Positions 24,499 through 35,500 of a stretch of DNA of 64,000 nucleotides are shown in pieces. Numbering within the stretch: the first letter of the stretch is position 1; the number at the start of each line of letters is the position of its first letter. The notes under the pieces are model-generated. The model ran no database searches and was not told where the DNA came from. It worked only from the letters and a program-made list of their open reading frames with translations. Location: assembly GCA_003415625.1 (NCBI GenBank), contig PYIU01000009.1, positions 992,001 to 1,056,000 on the forward strand, in the 5' to 3' direction. The DNA comes from Aquanectria penicillioides. Its lineage: Eukaryota; Ascomycota; Sordariomycetes; Hypocreales; Nectriaceae. The position numbers were made by a program, and so were the translations under genes.

Positions 24499-26328
24499 AT
24501 GGCTGCTCCTTGCTCGCGGTCGCCCCTCGGTATTGGTTCCGCCTCCATCGCCATCTGTGACAACGGGAACTCTAGCCCGGCCCCCTCACCCACAAGCCAT
24601 TTCGAGAGTAACTCCTCAACTCCTCAACTACATGTCTCGTCCGCACCCTCCAAGCAATCTCGCTTCCCGGCTCTGCTAGCCTCCTCTCACCAACCTCGTC
24701 TCTACGAACCGCTGACCCGCCTAACATCCGTCATGCCGACTGACGACCCCACGGACGACCCGACGGATGTCCATCCCCGGCCGCACACACAACCACCATC
24801 ACCGACCTCGCCAACTGCGGCCGCCGCCTCGGCGGCGCTGACAACATCCGCATCCGACTCGGGCGATGAGGGCATCCCTTTGAGCCCTACCTCGGCGCGT
24901 CGCATTGCTCGCCGAAGTCTCCGCCACACGTCCCCTACACCCGACCTCATCACGAGCCTCGTTCGTCCACTTTCCCCTGATGGCATCTACGGCGCCGCCC
25001 AGGTGCTCCAGCAAACGCGACAAATCTCTCTCGACAGAACAACCCTCACAGTTTCACAACCTTCAGGACTTCTTATCCCCAACGTTAGCTCGGAACGTCG
25101 TTCCGGACCAATGTTGCCGCCCCATCCCTCTTCTCTCGACATCCCCAAGCGATATGGTGGCGATTGCATCTTTGACATGTACTCTTTGACGTACGCCAAC
25201 GACCCCGACGTCAATCTTCTTTGCCCAATTTGCCATGATCCTCTCGTTGATCCTGTCACAACACCCTGTGATCATACTTTCTGCTACAGGTGTTTGCGCC
25301 AGAGCATTGATTCAAGCCCATCCGGCACGGCCTGCCCCATCGACCGAGACCCTCTGGTGTGGCCAAACTGTTTCAGCGCAGCAAGGCTGGTGCGGACCCA
25401 GCTTAACAACCTGCTAGTCAAGTGCCCGTACCAGGGTAGGGGGTGCAAGGAGGAGTTACGACGAGAGGTGGTAGAGATTCATGCAACGACGGAATGCCGC
25501 TTCCGAGATTTTACTTGCCCAGGTGCAGAGTGCAATAAGCGTCTGCGCTCCAAACCTGTCGATGATACTTGCCCTCATAGCCAGACTCACTGCAATCGCT
25601 GCCAGGCCAGTATTGAAGCCCCCGATAGTGAGCTCCATCTACTCTCATGCCTTATGAGCAGAACACGATGCGAAGCCTGCTGGAAGCTAGTCCGTCGGAA
25701 CCAGATGGACTCTCACCAACAGCTTGACTGTGATGGGATTGTAATTTCATGTCCGTATCAGGAATTTGGCTGCCCGACACGGTCAACACGCGGAATGATG
25801 GGGTCTCACACGACCTCCTGCGCTTTCCATCCAGAAACGCCTTCTGGTATGATTATTCGAACCCAACGGGAGCTCATCCAATCCTACACCGACTTGGGAC
25901 ACCAGATCCAGCAACTAAATGCCCGTCAAGACGAGACAAACAGGAGGATAACAGAGGTAACAGCTGCCGTAAGTCGCCGTGGAGGCGGTGATTCAACCGT
26001 GGGTGATAGCCGTACGATCCAAGATCTAGATGCTGGATTCGAGGAGGTTCACCAGAATTTGACTCACCTGGAGGCTCGACAGAGCATGTGGACACTAAAC
26101 CAAGTCATGCCTATCCGGGAAGAGGTTACAGAGTTACGGAACAACATAAATATGATACGGATGCATGTCAATTGGTTGCTCAACCGCAGCCGGGAGGAGG
26201 GTCGTATCAGAGCTGCCAACAATTCCGGAACGTCCACAATGCGCAGGGAAGGTCCTATGGATGGCGGTCATTTGCCCCCAGAGCGCCGGCGATCAAGTAG
26301 TCAGGAGACAGACCTCCCGCGCCTGTGA
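24499..26328 (+). CDS. RING-finger protein with TRAF-type zinc fingers and coiled coil
   Basis: Likely an E3 ubiquitin ligase. It is a single exon of 609 residues. Residues 1-240 are low-complexity (Pro/Ser/Thr-rich, with the tandem DDPTDDPTD). The RING is at 242-281: CPICHDPL, then CDHTFCYRC, then CPIDRDPL, with all eight zinc ligands visible. TRAF-like zinc fingers follow to about 450 (CPYQGRGC, CRFRDFTCPGAEC, CPYQEFGC, HTTSC). A helical, coiled-coil-prone region at about 460-570 could mediate oligomerisation. There is no MATH domain, unlike animal TRAFs. The start is chosen because ATGG follows the TCCA repeat in a good context; a later ATG at 24733 is possible. No substrate can be inferred. 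It lies 1 kb upstream of UFD2 on the same strand. Confidence 0.9.
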   Translation: MAAPCSRSPLGIGSASIAICDNGNSSPAPSPTSHFESNSSTPQLHVSSAPSKQSRFPALLASSHQPRLYEPLTRLTSVMPTDDPTDDPTDVHPRPHTQPPSPTSPTAAAASAALTTSASDSGDEGIPLSPTSARRIARRSLRHTSPTPDLITSLVRPLSPDGIYGAAQVLQQTRQISLDRTTLTVSQPSGLLIPNVSSERRSGPMLPPHPSSLDIPKRYGGDCIFDMYSLTYANDPDVNLLCPICHDPLVDPVTTPCDHTFCYRCLRQSIDSSPSGTACPIDRDPLVWPNCFSAARLVRTQLNNLLVKCPYQGRGCKEELRREVVEIHATTECRFRDFTCPGAECNKRLRSKPVDDTCPHSQTHCNRCQASIEAPDSELHLLSCLMSRTRCEACWKLVRRNQMDSHQQLDCDGIVISCPYQEFGCPTRSTRGMMGSHTTSCAFHPETPSGMIIRTQRELIQSYTDLGHQIQQLNARQDETNRRITEVTAAVSRRGGGDSTVGDSRTIQDLDAGFEEVHQNLTHLEARQSMWTLNQVMPIREEVTELRNNINMIRMHVNWLLNRSREEGRIRAANNSGTSTMRREGPMDGGHLPPERRRSSSQETDLPRL

Positions 26329-27371
26329 AGGCTTGGTGTTTTTGGTGTTTGCTTTTTTATCTCGGCGGGATTGGTTCTGTCATGGTGTTGTTTGGCGCTT
26401 GATCGGTCCGTGGAAATACCCTCGCCACGTGCATAGGCCTGGAGAAAAGGCACAAGGGGCACACTGGTGTAAATAGGGAATTTGATTACCTGATTTCTTT
26501 GATGCGGTTGCGAGCTGTGGATTCTTTGTTTGTCATGGGTATGTGACTTGCTACTTAAACAAGCCAACCGCAATATTGGAGGAACAAGGGCTGAATGACT
26601 GGCCCGCTCTTTCGATAGCATACAAGCCAACATGGGGGCTGGGTGTGCTACCTATGTACAGTACCTAGTTAGTTGAGACTCCTCTCGTATTTCCAGGTGC
26701 TGCTGGCAGTGCAGGATGTGGCGGAAGATATACGAGGCAGAAGAAGAGGAGTTTGCTGGATGAAGGAGCTGCAACGTGGATACGTGGGGTTAGAAATCCG
26801 TGGGTTCCGCAGGCTTCTTGCATCTCGTGGCGGACTTTGGCGTTGGCGGCGAGAGCCTGGGTGCGGAGTTTGCCAGTGCCAGCTGTGGCATCCCTGCTGT
26901 CATCTAAAACATTTGCACCTCAGTGAACGATGCCCCAGGAGGAGGAGGCTCCATCGTCTTCTTCCACACTCCATCCGTCTCCATTTTCAAGGCAGATCTG
27001 GAGTCCCATTAGCCTGGCTCCCTTGCAAAGCACTGCAACCTCTTCAAGGCTTCCCCCCAGAGGTAGGCACCACTGTTCCCAGGCTACAGCGCCACAGACC
27101 GGGGCAAGCCGCTAAATCGTAGCAGCCTCACCGCCCCGCGCCGCCCCAGCCTCAGGGTTCCCCCCACTACCTCACCACGGTCCACCAGCACCGGCACCAG
27201 CGCCCTACTGAGCTCTTGACTCATGAGGCTTGGGCTCTCTTTCAAACCCTCCCGCATTCGACGTCAGCCTTGCGATTCCCACCCCCTCCTGCACTTTACT
27301 TGTGCATCCTCTCCGCCCATCTCGTTTCTCACCTGCCTTCTTCTACCCATTGATTTCGGAGATACGACACG
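26329..27371. other. Intergenic region between RING gene and UFD2
   Basis: It holds the RING gene's 3' flank and the UFD2 promoter. Short frames at 26673-27122 have poor composition, and I do not call a gene. Confidence 0.65.
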
Positions 27372-30300
27372 ATGGATCCCAACGAGCAGCCTTCGTGGAC
27401 TGGAGGCGACGCCCCCGACAAGGAGAAGATGGAGCAGGCAAGTTGGCTTGATGCGCAGCTGGAGATGGTTCATCGATACTAACAGCACCGTGACCTAGAT
27501 CCGGGCGAGACGTCTGGCTAAGCTGGGGTCATCCGCGCAAACTCCATCAAAATCCGAAGAGAACAAGACCTCCGAACCCGAGTCCTCGAACCCCTCCCGC
27601 TCGTCCACCCCCAAACCCCAGACTACTCCCGCCTCCGAGTCATCTAGGCCCAAGATCAACATCGCTCCGGCTGCGAGCCCCAGCCCCAGCTCTAGTTCCA
27701 ACCCATTCGCCAAGCTGGGCATCAAAGATGGCAGCAAATCGGAGCCTCAGAGCTCAACAGGTAGCTTTCGTGTTTCTCGCAAGAGGCTGGCTTCTGAGAT
27801 TGACGATGCCGTTTCAGCGGACCGACCACCCCAGCGCACGAACACCCAGCCCGAGTCCGACATTGACTACGCGAACCGAATCCTCGCACACATCTTCCAC
27901 ATCAGCGTGGACCCTCACACCATGAAAGACGGCCAGGGCCACCGCGTCACCTTCCTTCCGAACCTGAACGAGGAGTTAAATGAAGCTAACGAGCCCTTGA
28001 AGCTATCCGTGAACACGTTGGACCAGGCCATCATGGAGGCCCTCAACACTTTGCCCCAAGATAAGCCCCTGATGAACTACCTCCTGCCGTGCTGGAAGCG
28101 AGCTGTTAAGGCAGCCTCATCGTCTAGGTGGACGGAGGGACCCAGGCATGAGGTGCACGAGGAGTCAAAGCGATTATGTATGAGCAGCTGTCTATTTGCC
28201 CTCACAATGCCGGATTTATATGGGTAAGAGGGCTTGAAGCGTTTTTGGAAATCCTCTGACCACTTTGCTAGCCGTGAACCAAACCCCTTGCATGATACCA
28301 TCGCGCCGTTTCTCCTAAAGGGTGTCCTGGCTGATGATGGTATATGCTTTGATTTCATCCGAGAGGCCATCAAGCGATTCGATGAAGATGATGCGTTCCC
28401 TGGCATCTTCAATAATGCCATGGTTCAAATCAGCAGCCAGTTAGGCACCATGTCCATGGATGATGATTACAAACCTTACATCCAGGTATGGAGTTCGCTG
28501 GCCCCACCAAGACTCATGGGCCGTATCTGACGTCTCTCTGCAGGCCATGTTGACTTATACCCGCTTCCCACCTCTGATTGTGAACCTCGCAAAGCATCCT
28601 TGCTTCAAGATGGCACAGTCGGCAGCCGGAATTGAGAAGCATACCATCCTCGGGCCCTTTTTCCGCATCTCCCCCTTACAATCAGAGGTCATCAAGAGCT
28701 ATTTCCCTAGCCCACGAACCCTGGATAAGTCTAGAATCCGTAATTCCCAGGATGCTCTGCGCATGGTGATCCGAACACATCAGGATGATCTTTTTGCTAT
28801 TAGTAATGCCTTCATTCGAGCCGGTCCAGAAACACGAAATCTCACCCTCGACTGGTTTGCGTACATTATGAACACAAACCACAAGAGGAGAGCACTTCAG
28901 GTGGACCCTCGGGAGGTTGCCTCCAACGGCTTCATGATAAACGTGACCACGATTCTTGACAGGTTTTGCGAGCCTTTTATGGACAATGACTTTAGCAAGA
29001 TTGAGAGGATTGACGACGACTACTTCCGGAAAACCCCAGAGTGGACATCAAGGATGAGACAAAGTTGAATGCCGACCAGGCCTATTCCGACGAGTATTAC
29101 TCGAAAAAATTGCCTGGCGAACCAAACTTCATCTCGGAGGCCTTTTTCTTAACTCTTGCTGCTCACCATTATGGAAGCGAGGCATGTAACTCACAATTGA
29201 AGAACATGGATCGAGACATCAAGTATCTGGAAAAGCACCTTAGGTCTATGGAGGCAGAGCGACCCAAAGTGGCCAACGTGCCTCATCAATTACGGCTGCT
29301 AGAAGAGACCCTGAAACGTCACACCAACGTTTTGGAGAAGACGATTGGTATGAAGTACGCCATCGAGGGTGTTTTGCTTGATGAGCGAATGCAGAGTACC
29401 TCCCTGAGATTCATGAGATACGTTGCAGTCTGGCTGCTTCGCCTTGCGACTCGGTCCAAGTACAAGCCGGGTCTCGAGTCAAAGGAAATCAGGTATGGAA
29501 AGTCCTGGAATATCATGCATTTTTACTAATAGGTATAGACTCCCTCTGCCGGAAGAGAAGTTGGACACCTTCGCATGCTTGCCGGAGTATTGTCTGCAAA
29601 ACATTGTGGATAACTTCAAGTTTATCTTCAGGTTGGTTCTATTTTGCCCATGGCAAATTTCAAGTTGCTGACGAGAAACCAGATTCCTGGCCAACATTCT
29701 CCCCAGTGCAGTGGGCGACGAGATGATCGCGCTCTGCGTCACCTTCCTCCGATCATCCGAGTACATAAAAAACCCCTATCTCAAGTCATCACTCGTATCC
29801 CTACTGTTCTCAGCAACTTGGCCGTTTATGCATCTTAAGCGTGGCGTGCTCGGTGACCAGCTCATTTCGTCCAAGTTTGCCAATGAACACCTCTTACATG
29901 CGCTGATGAAGTTTTACATCGAATGCGAATCTACCGGTGCCGACTCGGCATTTTACGACAAGTTTAACATCCGATATGAGATCTTCCAGGTCATCAAGTG
30001 CGTTTGGGTCAATGATCACTACAAGAGACAGTTGACACAGGAGAGTAAAGTCAACAAGCAATTCTTCGTTCAGTTTGTCAACATGTTGCTGAACGATGCG
30101 ACATATGTCTTGGATGAGGCTCTGTCCAAGTTCCCCAAGATTCGAGCCCTTGAACGAGAGCTTGAGGACCCATCGCTCTCAGCGGAGGATCGCCAGAAGA
30201 AGGAAGAGGAGCACCAGACCCTGGCCAACCAAGCCACGTCGTTCATGCAGCTCGCCAATGAAACGCTGGAAATGATGAAGCTCTTCACTGAGGCCATGGG

Positions 30301-30940
30301 GGAAGCCTTTACCATGCCTGAAATTGTCTCACGTCTCGCCAGCATGTTGAATTACAACCTTGAGACCTTGGCAGGCAAAAAGGCCGCGGCAGAGCTCAGC
30401 GTGGCTAACAAGGACAAGTACCACTTTCGCCCAATTCAACTCATTTCCGACATTGTAGACATCTACCTCAACCTCGGCAGCTCCTCCATCTTCATCGAAG
30501 CCGTTGCCGCTGATGGTCGTTCCTATAAGCCCGAGGTCCTGGAACGTGTTTCTCGAATCCTCAAATCCAAGCACCAAAAGGATGATGCGGAAATCAACCG
30601 CTGGGATAAGCTTAAGGCCAAGTTTGTCGACGCCAAACTCGAGCTAGATCAGGCAGAGCTTGACCTCGGTGACATCCCGGCCGAGTTCGAGGATCCCATT
30701 ATGGGTGACCTCATGAAGGACCCCGTCCTCCTTCCCAGCAGACACATTGTCGACCGCTCCACCATCGTACAGCACCTCCTTAGCGATCCTAAGGACCCCT
30801 TCACACGTCAACCCATGACCATTGATGACGCCATCCCGCAGACAGAGCTCAAGGAGCAGATCGAGAAGTGGCGCGAGGAGCGTGTGCAGGCTGCAAAGGC
30901 CAAACTTCAGACTGATACCATGGATACCACTGAGGGTTAA
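27372..30940 (+). CDS. UFD2: Ubiquitin conjugation factor E4 (UFD2, U-box), one-base frameshift
   Basis: U-box E4 that elongates ubiquitin chains on substrates handed over by Cdc48-type machinery. Exons: 27372-27437, 27499-28223, 28272-28485, 28544-29492, 29539-29631, 29683-30940. The N-terminus is a Ser/Pro-rich disordered region. The long Ufd2 core (DIDYANRILAHIFHI..., NPYLKSSLVSLLFS..., LNYNLETLAGKKA) is followed by the C-terminal U-box: EFEDPIMGDLMKDPVLLPS, DRSTIVQHLL, DPFTRQPM. In exon 4 the frame breaks at 29030-29037 (AAAACCCC): FRK should be followed by NPRVDIKDET or TPRVDIKDET, so one A or C is missing. With it restored the exons total 3306 bases, or 1101 residues. Intron 1 uses a GC donor. 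The U-box half remains open downstream. Confidence 0.95.
27438..27498 (+). other. GC-AG intron in UFD2
   Basis: The donor is CAG|GCAAGT, the branch point ACTAAC and the acceptor CCTAG. Splicing joins KMEQ to IRARRLAKLG in frame, as expected for Ufd2 N-termini. There is no GT donor nearby in the right phase. Confidence 0.8.
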
Positions 30941-31444
30941 AAAAAGACCAAGTAGTCATGTTTGCATGTTTTTTTTTTCCTTTTTAATTTCGGCAAACTC
31001 GTGGCGTAGGTTGATTCAGGGGTGCCGGCAAAGACGGACATCTTTTTTATGAGGTTGTGTTGTGATGATTTGCTTGTCTCGGCTTGCTTTTTGTTATATC
31101 ACTCTTTTTTTTTCGACACTATTGTGCTGCCCGATCCCTCTTTGACGATATAGCACGAGCATGGAACGGATACGGATGACACAAGAATACAAGCAAACTG
31201 GTTCCAGCCCGGGGGATACAGGAGGGGGAAGGAAGGAGGGATATATGGACTAAACACTACAGATGATGACGGTTTATGCTATCTACACTTTACGACCCAC
31301 GCTTACCTCATTTTCCATATCAATTTAGGGGTATTTCCATCAACTGTGACAAACCCAAAACCCTTCTGTACCGTCGATATCCGTAGGCAAGTCGAGTCAA
31401 CAAGTATTCCCATCCCCCTTGGTATTGTGACGCTTAAAACACGC
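30941..31444. other. Convergent 3' flanks of UFD2 and adenine deaminase
   Basis: T-rich and A-rich stretches suit 3' untranslated regions and polyadenylation. No gene is seen. Confidence 0.65.
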
Positions 31445-32512
31445 TCATGCCTCGATCACCTGGGCCTTGAACTCGTCCACAACCTTCTCCAGCTCGGCTA
31501 GGATTTCTGCCTTGCGCTCGTTGGAGCACCAACTCTCCTCCACAGAGCCCCGGACGATCCATTCCCAGTCCTTGACGTCCAGGGCAAAAGTGTCCTGAAC
31601 ACGACAGTAGACCTCTCCGGCGTAGGCGCCAAAGTATGCGGGGTCGTCGCTGTTGATGCTGAAACGGACGCCAGCGTCGAGGAAGGCACGGATAGGGGCG
31701 TCCTCTAGACGCGGGATGTTGCGTAGTGCAACGTTGGACCAGGGGCAAAACGTCAGGAGGGTGCGGTTGGCGGCGAGGGACGCCAGCAGCTCGGGGTCCT
31801 GGGCGGCGGCTAGGCCGTGGTCGATGCGCGAAACGCCGAGGTTCTCAAGGGAGGAGGTGATGAAGGACGGGGGCGCCTCCTCACCAGCGTGCGTGGTAAG
31901 GTGAGTACCGGTTTTCGCGACGCGGGCATAGATGTCCTTGAACAGCTCGGGAGGGAAGGGCTTTTCGCTCGAGACCATGCCGAAGCCGATGAGAGTGCCG
32001 TCGGTGAGGTGTCCGCGATCAAGGACAGTGTCGACGAGGGCGTCCGACTCCGGCAGCGGGAGATGACGCAGGATGCAGACGATGAACTCAACAGTAATGT
32101 TGAGCTCCTTCTCGGCGCGCTTCTTGGCTGCAGTCAACCCGGCGATCACGGTATCATAGCTCACGCCGCGCGCAGTGTGCGCCTGCGGATCAAAGAAGAT
32201 TTCAGCATGGCGGATCTTGTCCTGGGCAGCCTTTTGGAAGTAGGCCCAAGCAAGGGTCTCGTAGTCGTCCTCGGTAATGAGGACGCTCATTCCAAGGTAG
32301 TAGTAGTGGAGGAAGTCATCGAGGCATGTGAAGTTCTGATACCGCTCGTGGAGGGTATCAGGGGAGGCATAGGCTGGATCGTCTGGCAGGGCGATGCCGT
32401 TCTTCTTGGTCAAGGTGAAAAGCAGCTCCGGCTCGAGGGTGCCCTCGATGTGCAAGTGCTGTTCAACCTTGGGAAGAGACGAGATGAGTCCGTGGAGGGG
32501 AGATTTGCACAT
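31445..32512 (-). CDS. Adenine deaminase (AAH1 type)
   Basis: Zinc hydrolase converting adenine to hypoxanthine in purine salvage and catabolism. It is a single intact exon of 355 residues. The start is the ATG at 32512 (MCKSPLHGLISSLP), the conserved N-terminus; the open frame extends 17 codons further upstream but only with a GTG. Zinc ligands and catalytic residues are visible: His19/His21 in EQHLHIEGTLEPEL, THAGEEAP, RIDHGLAA and NSDDPAYFG. HIEGTLEPEL, rather than the HLDG of adenosine deaminases, favours adenine as substrate. The hypoxanthine product would feed the xanthine dehydrogenase encoded at 56071-60285. Confidence 0.93.
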   Translation of the reverse strand: MCKSPLHGLISSLPKVEQHLHIEGTLEPELLFTLTKKNGIALPDDPAYASPDTLHERYQNFTCLDDFLHYYYLGMSVLITEDDYETLAWAYFQKAAQDKIRHAEIFFDPQAHTARGVSYDTVIAGLTAAKKRAEKELNITVEFIVCILRHLPLPESDALVDTVLDRGHLTDGTLIGFGMVSSEKPFPPELFKDIYARVAKTGTHLTTHAGEEAPPSFITSSLENLGVSRIDHGLAAAQDPELLASLAANRTLLTFCPWSNVALRNIPRLEDAPIRAFLDAGVRFSINSDDPAYFGAYAGEVYCRVQDTFALDVKDWEWIVRGSVEESWCSNERKAEILAELEKVVDEFKAQVIEA

Positions 32513-35500
32513 GGTGTTTGTTTGGTCCTGTCGGGTTCTGGCTTTGCACAACCGGCCGATCACTTTTGTCGAATGATACCGAAAATCGTCTGACTCCAGG
32601 GGATGGTGGTTTGAAACTCAAGATGAAACCGTGTCCCGTCCGGGGGGATTGTTGGTAGAAATACGGTGCTGGGGGGATTTTCGTCGAGTTGAGCAGCCAG
32701 CGAGATCACCTTGAGCTGTAACGTGGACGTGGTTGAGCGGGCTCACGTAGCCAGCAAGCAGGCTCGACAGAATTTTAAGCATGGTGAATCGCCGAGAGCC
32801 TGCCCGAGATTTCGGGAGCTTCCGCCCGTTGACATCGGAGTTGAGCGACAAAGCGCCATCTCCGCCTTGACGGGTGTTTCTTCCACAAGCAACTTCACCA
32901 CTCGGTGATGACTCAAAAAGACGCCCCAAAATATGCCTCTGTTTCCCAAGGTCTGGAATTAGCAGGCAGCTCTGCCGCTTGGTGTTCTGCACAACAGGTT
33001 TCGCCCTTCACCTTGGCCTGGCTAACTTAACCCCTTGCTCTGCCACCACTACCCACGGCGTGCGTCCCCCCGACCCCCGGAGATGTGGCGCATGCCGGCG
33101 GGGGGTCCAAATCGCCATTTCTGTCAGCCCGCAGAAAGACCTGGCAGAGAGGGCTGTTGGTGCTCCCTTGAGGCCGACGTTTTCTTCTTTCAAGTCCCAG
33201 CTGATCCTCGTAGTCATCGCTTACCACTGGGTTTAGCCCCGGCCTAGCACATGTTGGGGCGTATGCACAATTCAAGCCTCGACCACGAGTGGCCCACCAC
33301 AGGATCCCTATCGCTTCCGCCCATCATCATCGGCCTGGTCGGACAGTCTAATTAGAGGCTTCCAGTCTTCCAGAGGCTTGCGTCGTCAACTGGGGTAAGT
33401 CTAGCGCCTCATCCACTGTCGTCACGTCTTATCGTGCCATGCCATGTCAACGGCCCCCCCGGCGAGGGACAGGGTGCAAAAAGCAATGACACAGGGCAGA
33501 CACTCCCGTTCCGACACCCGCGTAAAAGAGCCACCCTCCCCCCCTCCCAGTGGCTTTCTTAGTGGGAGCAGACATCGGACGGAGGTACGTAGACGGCCTG
33601 CGGGTACTTGCAGACGCGGCAAATGAATGGCTGATCCCATCTATATCCACATCCCATCCAGGACAGGATAGGGAGAAGTGGCCAATGGCGAAATTGCGGG
33701 GGCACGCAAGACTCCGAACTCGCGTCCCTCGCTTGTGCAGTATGCCGGTCCCGTTGTTCCGATTGCCCTTGGATCCCTCCCTGATGGCTTTTTTTCTTTT
33801 CCTTTATTTTTTTTTTTGACCAGGGGGCCTCTCAAGGCACCTGACGGCTCCATCTCCAAAGGAGTGGCTCAGGCTTGTTTCTGCTTCAGTCGACGGTGGC
33901 CAGGCAAGGCAATTCAGAGCACCCAAATCCGCTGGCGACCGCTTGAATGCCGATAGGCTGTTCGTAGCCGCCCAAGAATAAGATGGGGCTGGCCCTGTCC
34001 GATGTACCGCTCAGTAGAATGAGGAGACGTAAGCTAGGATCTGTGCTTGATGGTGGAGCTTAATGACTAAAATAGACATTGAATACGTAGAATATTTCTA
34101 GCCTTTCCTTCCTCCGACAGTGTAACTGAGGAGAAGCCATTTGGCGCGTGTTCAACAGCTCAGGTGATGCGGGCTCCAAAGTTGGTCGGGGAAGCCACTT
34201 TAAAGAGCCTCATGAGATAGGCTTGCTGGAGGAGCAGATAGTCTGTCCCCGCCTCGCCAGTTAATCTTGTTTCCTCAAAACTTGCTGAAGAAAACGAGTT
34301 TGCTGGAGTGGTGGGAGCAGTGTTGGCTTGAGACAATGATGAGGGACCGAACCATAGCAATGGCAACAGACAGAGAATATGTATCAATCACGGCGGTTGA
34401 GGATCTCGGCTTCTCGTTGTCCCCCACAAGCCATAAGCCACAAGCCCACAGGCCTGCACAGGCGAGTCACGGAAGCCCTGCCAGCTGCCCCCTTTTGACA
34501 TGATTCGCCTTGGGCTGCTTTCACGCATTAACCTTACGATTGATCCGCCGGCTTGCACCAGTACGAATCGGAATTGCTCCCATGATCAGTCACAGATGCG
34601 CCCGGAGATAGATACACGGCATCTCGGTTCCATCGCACTCGTTGCATGCCGTCTCTCCATCCATTCAAACTTGCCCACAAATCCCAGCTGTAACCGAAAA
34701 CTGTTTGAACCGCATTGCCGGTTCTCCGGCCTTCTGTGCAAAATCGCACATGTGCTGGTTTGGGTCGATGTGGGGTGGTGGCTGCACTGCTGGCACCGCC
34801 GTGGCGGGACGGGCGCCCATTAACTCGGCAAGTGAACCGCAAAGGTAGGTAGCGGCTAAGTGGATGTGAGATGACGCACACGTGAAGGGAATAAAATGCT
34901 TGCACGGTTGCTTCCACTAGCACGCCTGGTAGAGGAGGCCAAGACGGTGGGGACCCATCGCTGTCATCCTTCTTGGAGTTGATCGAAAATGACAGGCGAG
35001 AAGGTTTCGGTTCTTGTTCCGAACTGGAGCTTTCGTTCATTGTGAGGTCCCGAAGACTCACCCACAAAGTTTTGCGGGCAAACGACGTCTAGAGCAATTC
35101 AACAAGAAGAAAAGCAACGCAACCCTTGCGTACCCACTAATATCTCTCGGTAACCCTTAGTAGTATAATTAGGACCAATTTCTTAGGAGGCCCCCCCCCC
35201 CCCGCGGAGCATTCCACATTGATCGTCGTTTGAGCAATTTGCAGCTCGGGAAAGCCAAGGGTTGCCAGCCGAAAGCCTAGCAATTAAGCACTGGCTCGGG
35301 CCTAAGTTATTCGAGTGCTCATGAGACATAGACAAGGGGCTGTTTTAGTGGCGTCATTTCTAGTTGATGTTGAAGTTGTGTGAGGAAACACTCACTGGCC
35401 AGGCCAGGCCGACCAGCCTATGATTCATGCTGCGATGTCAAGAAGCGTCCGAATCTGCCACGCATTACTCGATACGTAACAACTGCCAAGGTGTTGGTAG

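Noticed and set aside
32513..32563. Upstream extension of adenine deaminase by 17 residues
   Set aside because: It would begin with GTG. The ATG at 32512 matches the conserved MCKS N-terminus.
34534..35067. A 177-codon minus frame beginning with a plausible Ser/Lys-rich segment (MNESSSSEQEPKPSRLSFSI)
   Set aside because: Only the first 40 residues look protein-like; the rest is ordinary shadow composition with no family or intron signals. It could be a relic first exon, but I cannot support it.
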